A DNA stretch of 64,000 nucleotides from the NCBI GenBank assembly GCA_039096225.1, contig JBBPEB010000021.1, positions 930,001-994,000 of the forward strand. Reading direction: 5' to 3'. Numbering within the stretch: the stretch's first letter is position 1; each line of letters begins with the position of its first letter. Shown here piece by piece: positions 1 to 20,457 of the stretch. The stretch comes from Blastocystis sp. Blastoise (taxonomy: Eukaryota > Sar > Bigyra > Opalinata > Blastocystidae). The notes below the pieces were generated by a model. It was not told where the DNA came from. It saw only the letters and a program-made list of their open reading frames with translations, and did not search any database. The translations under genes were made by a program, and so were the position numbers.

Positions 1-116
1 TAATGGTGGATCAGGAAGAGAAGAAGAAGGAGAAGAAAATGGATTAATTAAAGAAGGTGTTCCTTGAGAATAAGGATCTAAATATGATGGAGATATAGGA
101 GGAAGAAGAGATGGTA

Positions 117-157
<41 letters not shown>

Positions 158-182
158 GTATTATTAGTATTATTATTATGTA

Positions 183-230
<48 letters not shown>

Positions 231-951
231 CTGAGATATTATTATTATCTGAGATATTATTATTATTATTATTATTATCTGAGATATTATTATTATTATT
301 ATTAGATTTAGGAGGGAGAGGTGAAGAAGGAGTGAATGTTATTTGTGATGCTTCATTAATAGAATATAATGGATCATTCGACAGTGCACCTGGTTTACTT
401 AAATAGGATATGATTCGTTCAACTCCATCTAAAGTACCACATACAAAAGATAAGGGAGAAACGAAAGAAGGACGAACTAAGCATGCATCTCTATACAAAT
501 AGATATATTATATATAATAAACAATAGTATATATAAAAAAAAACTATATTTATAAAAAAACCCTATAAAAACAAGATATATACAATTTACTAACGGATAG
601 AATAAGATTAAGAGCTTTTTCAAATTCCATTCTATCGAAATCTTCACTGAGGATTTGAAATCGATAATCTTGAGAGTAAGTTGTAATTAATTGTTGACTA
701 TATTTTGGCCATTCATCAATTAAAGATGTACAAGAAGGACTAAAATATACTTTAATACGGTTATCATTACATTCCATGGAAAGTATTTCAAAACCATAAG
801 TAGCAAAGAAATCTTTTACAGATATTGACTTACAATAATATAAATAGTTAGCAATGCCTGTAATACTATCTTCTATAGTGAAAGAAATGGGTTTCGTGTT
901 TCCTTCATATTGTTCTACAGGGATTGTGTCCTGATGTTCACTAAATTGCAT
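1..951 (-). CDS. Unrecognised N-rich protein, N-terminal part (3' end outside window)
   Basis: The minus strand reads a globular N-terminal exon (about 560-951) and, after an intron at about 494-566 that ends in TTGTATAG, a second exon running off the window. The first exon has MQFSEHQDTIPVEQYEG near its start and the FDRMEFEKALNLILSVSK stretch near its end. The second begins DACLVRPSFVSPLSFVCGTL and enters long AAT-encoded asparagine runs broken by repeated ISD tripeptides (230-300). I chose the ATG at 951. The frame is open to about 1008 without another ATG, so an upstream exon joined at the CTATATAG near 990 is possible. I do not recognise a domain. The amount of non-repetitive, frame-consistent sequence supports a real gene. 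Confidence 0.6.
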
Positions 952-1008
952 TTTTCTAGACCGATATTCTTCTTGCAAAAACCTCTTTTCTCTATATAGT
1001 TGACACAA

Positions 1009-1832
1009 TTATATTAAAGAAAAGATACGGAGAAACACTTGTCATATATAAAAAATAACTTTTAAAAAGGAAAAAACCTTGAATACAACCATTTTTTCTT
1101 TTTCTATATTTATCAATTCCATTTAATCATAATATCTAGAAATTATGCATTTAAGCTCATTTAAATATGTTTCTCTAGTAGTTAAACTGAGTTTAAAATC
1201 AAAAGACGTATGTCAATCGTTGTTCACTCCAATCTATCTTTTATATTTGTTTTATAAATATTCTAAAGAGAGTCTATAGTATATTTATATATGGATAGAA
1301 ATATGAAAATGAAGATATCTGTGATAATGATCAATCTTTTTTCTTTTTGATGTTTCCGTTTATAGTTAATAAATATGAGAATGTAATTATTGTTGCTAGG
1401 ATATCTGATCATTAAAATGTATAATACAGATAGATTTATGTTTTTATTGTTTTTAATAATAAAAGATGTCCTGACGAAATCATATTCTTGAATATACATA
1501 GTCTATAAATCTAATAAATATATAGAAAAACAATTGTTTATAAAATATATACGAATAGGAATGAGAATATTTGTTATGTATGAAAAATTTATACGTACAA
1601 ACAAAACTCTACAGTTTTAAAACAATTAGTGAAACAATAAAACAAAAACAAACACAACTGACAATATATATATATATATAACATTCAAAATGGAAACACT
1701 GAATAATCATTATTATAAATATATGATATGCTTTATAGAAAGAATCAAGAATAAATTACTTTTATAATAAATTATTATGAAGATATTGAAAAAATGAAGA
1801 AACTATTATTATTAATATTATATATTATATTA
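1009..1832. other. Intergenic AT-rich stretch, no gene seen
   Basis: This stretch holds only low-complexity AT sequence. Its longest open frame (1263-1499, minus) is rich in I, Y, N and F with no recognisable domain. It could contain the 5' exon or promoter of the gene at 1-951, and the 3' flank of the transporter that follows. Confidence 0.5.
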
Positions 1833-3371
1833 TTATTTATTATCATTATTATTTTCTACATAAATTTCTGGAATTTCAGAAGATGTATTTACAATAGTTG
1901 AAGACTCATTATTCTTCATAATATTGTTATTATTATTTATATAATTATCATTTGTTTCTTTCATCTTCGTTTCTTCTTTTTCTTTTCCTTCTTCTAGTAT
2001 TATTTCTCCTTCTTTTTGTTTTTGTTGATTTTCATTTTTTATTTGATTTTCATTTTTTATTTGATTTTCATTTTTTATTTGATTTTCATTTTTTATTTGA
2101 TTTTCATTTTTTATTTGATTTTCATTTGTGACTCCAGTTAACTCTATATCTTTATTCTTTTCTTTTGCTTCTTTTTCCATACGAGTTCTCTTTGTTAATA
2201 TACAATGTAACCAAAGGATACCACAAATACCTAATAAACAAAAAGGCATGACTAATTTAAATCCAAGAGAAGGATCATAAGTATTAATAAACCCAATACA
2301 TATATTAAAGATTTCTTTAAATAATCCTTGTAGCGTTAATACTAAACTTGTTGCTAAAGGAGCATTTATTTGCCAGAATTCCATAATACAACAAATAATT
2401 AATGGCCATAAAGGTCCAATAAAGAAACCAGTACAAGCTAATACATATATACCAGATTCACCAATACTAAAACCAATTACATAAGTAATAAAACAAAGAC
2501 TTAAGAAAATAAACAAAGAATTCCAATAACCAATTTTTTCATAAAAGAAAGCAAATACACCTCTAGAAACACCATAACCAATAGTATAAACGGTCATGAA
2601 GTTCGTACCTTGAGTTGTAGGATCCCAACCAAAAGTATCTTGTAAATAAAGAAGACCCCAATCTAATGTACAATAAGAAAGAAGCATAATAAAACAATCA
2701 GCTAAGACCCAAAGCCATAAAGTAGGATAGCATAAAATAGCTTTCACAGAAAGAGGAGCAACCGTTGGACCTGAATCATTTTCAATTCGTTTGAAATCAT
2801 ATTTAATACAACTGACATAAATAATTGCAATCAAAATAGGAATAATCATAAACATATAGGATGATCTAAACCCATAATTAAAGAGTGGATTGATATTCTT
2901 TGCAATAATTGGGGAAAAAATCTGACCTAAACCATACATAAGATGTGTATAACTGATCATAATACCCTTGTTCTTCACAAAGATAGCAGGTGTCAATGTA
3001 TTATTAGATATATGAATATATGTCATACCAAACCACAATACAATAAGCAATATAATCACAAGAACTAGATTATAACTGAAGAAAATAGCAATAATACCTA
3101 GAAGCCATGTAATCAAACCTGTTAAATAGGTCACTTTAGTTCCCCATTTCTGAGCACAAATAGTAGCTATAAAACCAAACAAGACATAACTATATCCAAG
3201 AGAACTAATAATGTACGATAAGGAGTCGTAAGACAAACTGAATTCTTCACGTAATAAAGGAAAAACAATACTTCTGAAGTTTTCCATAATACCATTAATA
3301 ATTTGAATGATACCTGTTTGAACAACAAGAAGTATATAGGTCTTCTTGCTGATTTCTATATCATAACCCAT
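1833..3371 (-). CDS. Major facilitator superfamily transporter
   Basis: A single uninterrupted 512-codon frame begins MGYDIEISKKTYILLVVQTG. It has about 12 hydrophobic segments in two halves separated by a short cytoplasmic loop near residues 195-210 (CIKYDFKRIENDSG), the layout of MFS permeases. After the last helix (about residue 400) a charged cytoplasmic tail contains about six tandem copies of NQIKNE and then polar N/E-rich sequence. It is probably a plasma or endomembrane uniporter or symporter; substrate cannot be read from the sequence. It has no introns, whereas most neighbours have many. It is divergently placed from the LOG gene, with 411 bp between start codons. MFS membership is strong; a subfamily such as FucP-like or MFSD is only a guess. 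Confidence 0.85.
   Translation of the reverse strand: MGYDIEISKKTYILLVVQTGIIQIINGIMENFRSIVFPLLREEFSLSYDSLSYIISSLGYSYVLFGFIATICAQKWGTKVTYLTGLITWLLGIIAIFFSYNLVLVIILLIVLWFGMTYIHISNNTLTPAIFVKNKGIMISYTHLMYGLGQIFSPIIAKNINPLFNYGFRSSYMFMIIPILIAIIYVSCIKYDFKRIENDSGPTVAPLSVKAILCYPTLWLWVLADCFIMLLSYCTLDWGLLYLQDTFGWDPTTQGTNFMTVYTIGYGVSRGVFAFFYEKIGYWNSLFIFLSLCFITYVIGFSIGESGIYVLACTGFFIGPLWPLIICCIMEFWQINAPLATSLVLTLQGLFKEIFNICIGFINTYDPSLGFKLVMPFCLLGICGILWLHCILTKRTRMEKEAKEKNKDIELTGVTNENQIKNENQIKNENQIKNENQIKNENQIKNENQQKQKEGEIILEEGKEKEETKMKETNDNYINNNNNIMKNNESSTIVNTSSEIPEIYVENNNDNK
2030..2127 (-). repeat. 18-bp in-frame coding repeat in transporter tail
   Basis: About five to six near-perfect copies of an 18-bp unit (TTTTTTATTTGATTTTCA on the plus strand) encode NQIKNE on the minus strand. 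Perfect period and perfect frame point to recent expansion by slippage or unequal exchange. Confidence 0.9.
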
Positions 3372-3782
3372 TTTACTGAATCAAATATATTAAATAAGAT
3401 ATCAATAAAAAAAAATCTAGGGAGTCTCCACAAAAAAAAAGATGTTTCTATTAATCAAAAATGTTTCGTCATATAAAAAGGGATGGTTATAAATTGGAGA
3501 CTTTTTCATTAGACTTTTCAATTCTTTGAGAGAATTCATTTACCAGTGAAACGAATGTGTTCTTTGAAATGAATTTCAAGAACAAATTGATGTTTTCCAC
3601 TGTAAATACTATTATTTCCATGAGAAATTCGATTCTCCTTGTCAATATATAAAAAAAAATAACGAAAAACTGAATAATTTTAAGTACTCATATGGTATTG
3701 TCTTAAAAATAGAATCCTTTTGTGTTTATCAATTTATTTTGTAACATATTATCAGCATTTTTACTTTAAATCCATATAAATA
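3372..3782. promoter_or_regulatory. Divergent intergenic region between MFS and LOG genes
   Basis: The 411 bp between two divergent start codons must hold both promoters. The sequence is AT-rich with A8-A9 and T-rich tracts. No recognisable binding site was identified. Confidence 0.5.
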
Positions 3783-4545
3783 ATGTCTATGAAAGTGACT
3801 ATCTTTGGTGCATCCAGTTGTTCAGAAGAAGAGTATAATAACGCTGTTTCATTAGGGTCAAAACTCGCTGCTGAAGGATACACAATTGTATATAATTATT
3901 TTATGTATTCCAGTCATCACTTTGTTTTTTTTTCTTTGACTCTCTTCTCATCTAGGTAAATGGAGGTTACTGTGGTACAATGGAAGCAACTGCAAAAGGT
4001 GCTAAAGAGAATGGAGGCAATGCCATCGGTATAATTGTTCCAACAGTCTTAATTCATCGTGATCCTGAAGGTAATCAATATTTGACATCTAATATAAAAG
4101 AAAAAACATTGAATGATCGTATTAATAAACTTATTGAAATTGGAGATGCCTATATTATTTTACCTGGATCCTTAGGAACATTGAATGAATTTTTATATGT
4201 AATGACCACAATCTACATATCATCAGACTCTAATACTCAGAAAAAACCTGTTATAGCCTTTAGTAAACCATGGAAAGATATTTGGAATACATCTGCTAAA
4301 GAATTAAATGTATATCAAAATAGTAATTTTTTTTATATTATATATATAGATTCCTGAATCTGTTTCAAAGAATATCATTTTTGTAGACACAGTAAGATCT
4401 CTTATCTTCTCTTAATATATATATTTAATTCTAAATATTTATTCATTATTGTTTTTCCTTCATTGCTTTATTCAACATAAAATACTAAAATTACTACTTA
4501 TAGGTCGATGATGCTGTTCTCGCCTTGAAGAACAATAAAATGTAA
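3783..4545 (+). CDS. LOG-family phosphoribohydrolase (lysine decarboxylase-like fold)
   Basis: Four exons (3783-3887, 3956-4309, 4350-4391, 4504-4545), all phase 0, give a 179-residue protein beginning MSMKVTIFGASSCSEEEYNN. The Rossmann-like start VTIFGASS, the NGGYCGTMEATAKGA loop and LPGSLGTLNEF (equivalent to the PGGxGTxxE motif) are diagnostic of LOG/TIGR00730 proteins, and the length is normal. Family members hydrolyse cytokinin riboside or other nucleoside 5'-monophosphates to free base and ribose 5-phosphate. PGS in place of PGG is a mild departure at the active-site loop. Whether the substrate here is a cytokinin or an ordinary nucleotide is unknown. The last intron starts GTAAGA, not the GTATAT usual in this window. 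Confidence 0.85.
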
Positions 4546-5028
4546 TAAAAAGCATATATTTAACTATACATTCAGTCAATGAATGTATTATTTCTTTTTG
4601 ATTTCGCAATAATTATATCGTATTAGATACCAGATATTCATTGTTTCGTTGGATGACGATTCTTATTATTAAATACATATTCCTTTTCTTATGACAATCT
4701 CATTATTTTCATCTAAAAGCTTCGTTATGACTAGTCAATGAATACCACTAAGCTCTAAATAGTAAATAGAGCACATTAATGAGTCATACATTAATAAAAT
4801 AGCATTAAAAACTTTACAAAACTTGTTCTTCCTTTTTTTTGTGTGACAAAACAAACCCACGGGAATGGTCGTTTAATAAGAGAATATTTAGAAAAATGTA
4901 TTAACAAAAATACCTAAAAGAAAAGTATAGAAGATACTTGTTTATACAAAGAAATACTTCTTTATTTTATCATTTTCTTATTGCCTACATTACTTTAATC
5001 TAGAAAATAAGAGTAGTAAATCAAAAGG
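4546..5028. other. Intergenic region
   Basis: AT-rich sequence between two genes in the same direction. It should hold the 3' end of the LOG gene and the promoter of the PWWP gene. No motif was recognised. Confidence 0.5.
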
Positions 5029-8706
<3,678 letters not shown>

Positions 8707-10044
8707 ATAAAGAGAAACTGTCTTTTTTTTTGATATATATGTTAATTAGGAAGTTTTCTAGACTATTTTTTCTATTTCTTTTTAATAATATATAAAATAA
8801 CATCAATTTTTTTTAATTGCTCGTATTTATATGTTTTTTCGTACATATTATTTGTATATATTATTATATACATTAAAAATTATATATTTTATTTATTTAT
8901 AATTGATACTGTTTGTGATTACTGGTGTATTTTATATTATTTAGCTATATTAGATTCTTTTTATTATTCTTTTTTATTCATATTTTTTATGTATATATCA
9001 TAGCTATTCATTTCTAGTACTACGAAAGCTATATTATTTGCTATTTATAATATTATATAATTTGTTTCATAGAATTTTTATGTTTTTATTACTGTCCAGT
9101 ATAGTAATCAAGTCTATTCCTTTTTCAACTCTTAGTTTGTTTCTTTATATAGATATACATATACATATATAAATCTTTAGACTGACTACAACTTTATCTA
9201 TGCATATTGAATGATAATATATACCTATAAACACATAAGATCTTGAAAAATGATATATTTTAAAATGATCTGTTTTTAAGGGATTAAGTATAAACTAGAA
9301 TCAAATATATATTTTATGAAGATTTTAGATTTCAGGACAGAACACAATAAATTCTACAACCCAATTATAAACTTGATACAGTTTCACTAAATTCTTTTGA
9401 AGATAACAAGCTCACTTATTTAATAAAAGCTAAAAATAAATAAACTGATAATGAATGATTTAAATATAATTTATCATATTGTTCATATCATGAATACTTT
9501 ATATATATTGTGAGAATATGCCACACACAACTAATATTTGAAGAATATATATTTTAGAATTCAGCTTTAGTGTTTCTAGTATAATCTCCAATTCATATAT
9601 ATGTTGACTAATGCATAAAAAAAAGAAAATGACCCATAAAGATATCCATTAAAAACTCTTCTCAGGTTATTTATTTTTCTTCTCTTTAGACCTGACTTCT
9701 CTGACATCATCGAACATATAATAATTCATTTAATTATATCAAAATACATAAAAACTATTTCAAATATGAAATCTTAATAATATTGAATAAACCAAGATTA
9801 TTCATATAATTTGATAAAACCAAAAAGCATCTTCATTTAATTGGCTGAATAGTAGTTCATCCAATAAATAAGAAAACGGATTTTTTTTTATATACCAAAT
9901 CTTCAATACTGAAAACGACTCCATTCATGGGAAACGAGCTCTCGATAAGTCTGGTTTACAAATAGCCAAAAGAAAAAACAGTTAAGGTTTTGTTATTTTT
10001 ATTTGACAATATCTAGGCTTTACTGAAGATATATTTAGCCACAA
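8707..10044. other. 1.3 kb intergenic region
   Basis: AT-rich, with no open frame of note and no tRNA or snoRNA features recognised. The last ~120 bases before the V-ATPase start are less AT-biased and contain GGGAAACGAGCTCTCG, probably promoter or 5' UTR. Confidence 0.5.
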
Positions 10045-12272
<2,228 letters not shown>

Positions 12273-13290
12273 AATCATATACTGTAGAATATATCTATAT
12301 ATCTTCTTCTAACTATATCTTTTATTATATTTATAATGAGTAAAGGTATTTGTTTACATATATATATGTATGAGAATTCTGAATATTATACCTTTCCTTT
12401 TCTATTTTCTATTTTCTTTTTTTACTATTTATATATTTGTATCACCTAGTATCCTTTTTATTTCATACTTCGTTTTCTAACTTAATTATTTCTTCTTCTA
12501 TAATTAGTTGTAATCTATAAACATTATTCACTCTAATGTATATATAATCTCGTGATTTGTTTTCATTATTCATTACTACTATCTATTTTGATATAGTATA
12601 CATTCAAATGAATTTAAAAGGTTATTTTTTTTTTTATAAATGAATCAGTATTTTAATTAACAAACATTTGACGATTATTATTTTTTAATTATTAGAACAT
12701 TGACTATACTGTGCATTGATTATTTTTTTTTTATAAATATAGTCTAGGAAGAGATCTAAGAATAAATTGAGTTTAAAACTATGTAATATTATTCATATAT
12801 ATATTTTACTGATATTGTTATCACTTGCTTCAAAATATAAAATTGAAAAAAAACATTATAAAATATAATTAAGTCACATAGACGACACAATTATCTTTTA
12901 AATAGTAAAATAAATAGCATGACGTCATCAACACATTCTCTAGATCATAAATATAATTTTATTTACAATAAAAAAAATGAAAAAATATGAACTTATTAAA
13001 AAAAGTCAAAAAAATACTTTTTAAACACCACTTCTGTTATCTTTATAAATTTCTTATTTTTTTAAAACGAAATTTATTAAAAAAATAAAGAAATCCAGGG
13101 GGTAAATATTGTTTTATCTAATAGACGTTTATATATAAATCTTGATTTAACCCCCACCCCCTTTTCAATATCTCGATTCTTCTTGAATTCTTCATTTATG
13201 TTTCTTTTATTAATTATTTGTTTTTAATGAATAGACTTCTGTATGTAATGTAAGTGGATTGCTATTTTTATTATATTATGTTATGAATTT
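12273..13290. other. Intergenic region before the snoRNA cluster
   Basis: AT-rich with no gene. It contains a GC island at 13097-13161 in which GGGGGTAAAT and ATTTAACCCCC can pair with one bulged A. This may be a promoter or processing element for the adjacent snoRNAs. Confidence 0.45.
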
Positions 13291-13375
13291 ATGATATGGA
13301 ATGATGGCGATGGCAACGGGCGGACCGAGAGATGCATATGTGGATACAAAGTGTTGCCTACTGACCTCATATCAT
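13291..13375 (+). ncRNA. Box C/D snoRNA, target not identified
   Basis: A GC-richer island with ATGATGG (13301-13307, box C with one mismatch to RUGAUGA) and CTGA (13361-13364, box D). The 8-bp terminal stem ATGATATG/CATATCAT brings both boxes together, as in box C/D snoRNAs. The segment before box D reads ACAAAGTGTTGCCTA. I could not match it to an rRNA site from memory. In yeast, snR190 and U14 are produced from one precursor, so the position just upstream of U14 makes snR190 a candidate, unproven here. Confidence 0.65.
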
Positions 13376-13464
13376 TTATTCCAATATTTTTCTTTATTAA
13401 TTTATTAGATATATATCATTTGTACGCTAAGTACTTAAATTCATGAAATGAATTATATAAATAT

Positions 13465-13592
13465 TATATAATAACCGAGATGAAAAAACCGGTTCACCCA
13501 AACCATTCGCAGGCCCACCCTAGAATACTCCTCTGCCAAGAGAAATGTATTGATGCGGGTTCTTCCTTGGATGTCTGAGTTGTTATATATAT
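13465..13592 (+). ncRNA. U14 box C/D snoRNA, copy 1
   Basis: Core at about 13477-13579. It carries the two conserved U14 18S-pairing elements: CCATTCGCAG (domain A, complementary to the universal 18S CTGCGAATGG) and TTCCTTGGATGT immediately before box D (domain B, complementary to 18S ACATCCAAGGAA, the C414/C462 methylation site). Box C is GAGATGA, slightly degenerate; box D is CTGA (13575-13578). AT-rich flanks TATATAATAAC and GTTATATATA form a terminal stem. An internal hairpin AATAC...CTCT/AGAG...GTATT lies between the domains. U14 is required for early 18S pre-rRNA cleavage and directs 2'-O-methylation. Confidence 0.92.
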
Positions 13593-13642
13593 TTATTTCT
13601 TTATTTATGAATGATTATACTCCGTATATCGTTAAATTATTT

Positions 13643-13765
13643 TATTTATTGCGTTGATGAAAAAACCGGTTCACCCAAACCATTCGCAGGCCCACCCTAG
13701 AATACTCCTCTGCCAAGAGAAACGTATTGATGCGGGTTCTTCCTTGGATGTCTGAGCAATAAATA
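13643..13765 (+). ncRNA. U14 box C/D snoRNA, copy 2
   Basis: The ~100-nt core is identical to copy 1 except one T-to-C change in the internal hairpin (AAATGTATT versus AAACGTATT). Box C is TTGATGA, box D CTGA (13752-13755). The flanks differ completely from copy 1 but again form a perfect 9-bp terminal stem, TATTTATTG with CAATAAATA, so pairing is conserved while sequence is not. That argues both copies are functional. Both lie on the plus strand outside any coding gene, so expression is probably from an independent polycistronic precursor. Confidence 0.92.
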
Positions 13766-13934
13766 CTATTTTAAAATTTTTGTATTAAAGCATTAATAAC
13801 ATTAAAAAATTGTTTTGTTTTATTTTTTTGATAATTATAAAGTCAACAAAACAGCATATTAATTATAGAAGACTAGAATAAAAGTTAAAAGCTATGAATG
13901 AATGTTAAAGAGTATAAAATAATGAAACTACAAT

Positions 13935-18117
<4,183 letters not shown>

Positions 18118-18491
18118 TCTTATTTATTTCTTTATATGAATATCTTCGAATTAATAGGAAATTAACGAAAAAAACAGTAAAGATATTTCTTATTAAAAAC
18201 AAGTGTATTTTTCATAATTATGGGAAATTTGTTTCTCCTTGTGTTTTTCTATAAATTCCCTTAGGAATAATTGTGTTTATCAAAAGTAATTCAATTTTCA
18301 TTTCAAGATTTGTTCAAATAAAAAGGTATTAAGATAAATATGTTTCTGCTAAAATAGTTTTGATGATGAAAGTAATATGTAGAGAATAAAGTAACCAAAA
18401 AATAAAATAAAAGACTCACTAATTTGCTACTACTTAAACTAAAATTATTATAAAATTAATAAAAATATTGAAAATGTGGACTATATGACTT
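18118..18491. other. Intergenic region VPS16-TrpRS
   Basis: This is the VPS16 promoter side and the 3' flank of the TrpRS gene. AT-rich, no feature recognised. Confidence 0.45.
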
Positions 18492-20267
18492 TTAAAAACT
18501 TAATCCAACAGCTTCTTTTATAGATTTCATATTACGAGAAGCAATTTCATGGATTCTACTTTGTTCTTTCATCATAAGTTGTCTTATAGATTCAGGATCT
18601 TTCATCATAAGCTCATAGTTTTCTCGAATAGGTTTAAGACATTCAATTAACGCCTCACTGAGAACTGGCTTCAATTGTGACATCGTTTTGCCCTATATAA
18701 AGTAGAGATCAATTTATAATTCATTTAAATGATACTAAATTATGAAAACACATACGTTCCATTCTTCATAAACTTGATCTATTGATTTATTTGTGGCAGA
18801 TGATAGAATTGTCAACAAATTTCGTACTTCGAGACGATTCTCATCATTTCTAAAAATAAAAGAGATATAAAATAAAGATGTATATATAAAGAATCAAAGT
18901 AGAAAGTTAAGATGAGATTAATATATACGTAATATAAGGAAGACTATCTGATTTCGCTTTTTTTATTGTTTTTTGAATATGATCTGGTGTGTCTATATAT
19001 AAAGAATATTTAATGAAACTCCTCTATATATATATATATGTATATGTATATATACCAGTAATAAGAATACGACTATATTCAGAAGGAGCAGACTTGCTCA
19101 TTTTCTCAGATCCGTTAATTAAACTCATAATACGTTTTTCATTCTCTATTTATATTGTTATTATTATATATATATATATATTATGATTATTATATTATAT
19201 ATGTATATTATTGTTATTATTATATTATATATATATATTATGATTATGATTATTATATACTTTCAGGTAATACATATATAGGAAGTGGAATAGATGTTTG
19301 ATACTGTTTATTGAATAAGAGAACTAAATCTCTGCATAATTCAACGTGTTGAATCTGATCCTCACCTACTGGAACATCTATATATATATAAGCAATTCTA
19401 TATTATGAGTTATATGTTAGTGAAGAATTAATAATAATAAATATAATAATAATAAAAAAGTAATTATAAAAATAATAATAATAAATATAATAATAATAAT
19501 AATAATAAATATATAATAAAAATAACATAATAAATCTTATAATACAAAGAATAAGAATAATATAAGAATATGATTATACGTGTGGTATTATATAGCATGA
19601 TATCTGCTGCCATAAGGACGGGATAGGCTAATAATCCCAAGTGAATGTCATCTTTTTGAAGAGACTTCGATTTATCTTTATATTGAGTCATTCTACTCAA
19701 TTTACCTAATAATAATAATAAATATATTATATTATATATACCTAATTTAGAAAGATTTGATAAAATCCACATCAATTCACAATGTTCTGGTATCTAAAGT
19801 ATATATAAATAACTCTTATATATATATATTAGTTCGTATAGAAAACAAAGATTATGTATACATCCGACTGAATGAACAGAATACTATTATCTGTTGGCTT
19901 TAATCCTGAAGCTAACAATGAACAATATCCTTTTCTATATAGAATATTCATGATTCGAAATATATTAATCTATCAAATACAATATATTCTCATGCAATAT
20001 TTTTGGATTATTTTGCGTTGTTAAAGCATGATAACTCATAATGCCAAAGTAAACTTGATCTTCAGCTAAAAGCATATATAGAATACTATTGATCATATAT
20101 CATTATTTACGAAGTGCATCCTGTTGCATCTGAACCCAATTCTTGATAGCACCAAAATAATTACCTATGTGAGGAATGCCACTTGGTTGAATCCCTGAAA
20201 AGATAATTTTAGACTTAGAAGAGACTGCACTGAAACATCTGTTGAATGAATAAAGGGATCGAAACAT
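18492..20267 (-). CDS. Tryptophanyl-tRNA synthetase, bacterial/organellar type
   Basis: The multi-exon minus-strand gene starts [18 protein letters not shown] at 20267. This Arg/Ser-rich, acid-free N-terminus resembles a mitochondrial presequence. Class I synthetase signatures are visible: [19 protein letters not shown] (HIGH region as HIGN), [32 protein letters not shown] and [11 protein letters not shown] (KMSKS loop). The C-terminus ends IKEAVGLSF. The enzyme charges tRNA-Trp, here most likely in mitochondria, which implies active organellar translation. It is divergent from DDRGK1 with only 190 bp between start codons. Exons are short and separated by TA-rich introns; one, at about 19460-19575, carries an AAT-rich tract. 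Confidence 0.93.
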
Positions 20268-20457
20268 CTTCAAAAAAAGAAAAAAAATATTTTTGTATAA
20301 GTTTTCTAAGAAATTCTAATTAATTAAGTATGATATGATTATATAATTTATCTGAATGATATGTATAGTTGTGCTAGTATTTATCTGTTAATAAAAATGG
20401 CTGTTGACGAGTATATAATCATTACTTTTTACATAATTGATTTATAGGAGACATATA
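20268..20457. promoter_or_regulatory. Short shared region between divergent TrpRS and DDRGK1 genes
   Basis: Only 190 bp separate two divergent ATGs, so the promoters must overlap or be shared. No specific element was recognised. Confidence 0.5.

Noticed and set aside
1263..1499. Minus-strand 78-codon frame
   Set aside because: Low-complexity I/Y/N/F composition, no homology-like features, no splice context.
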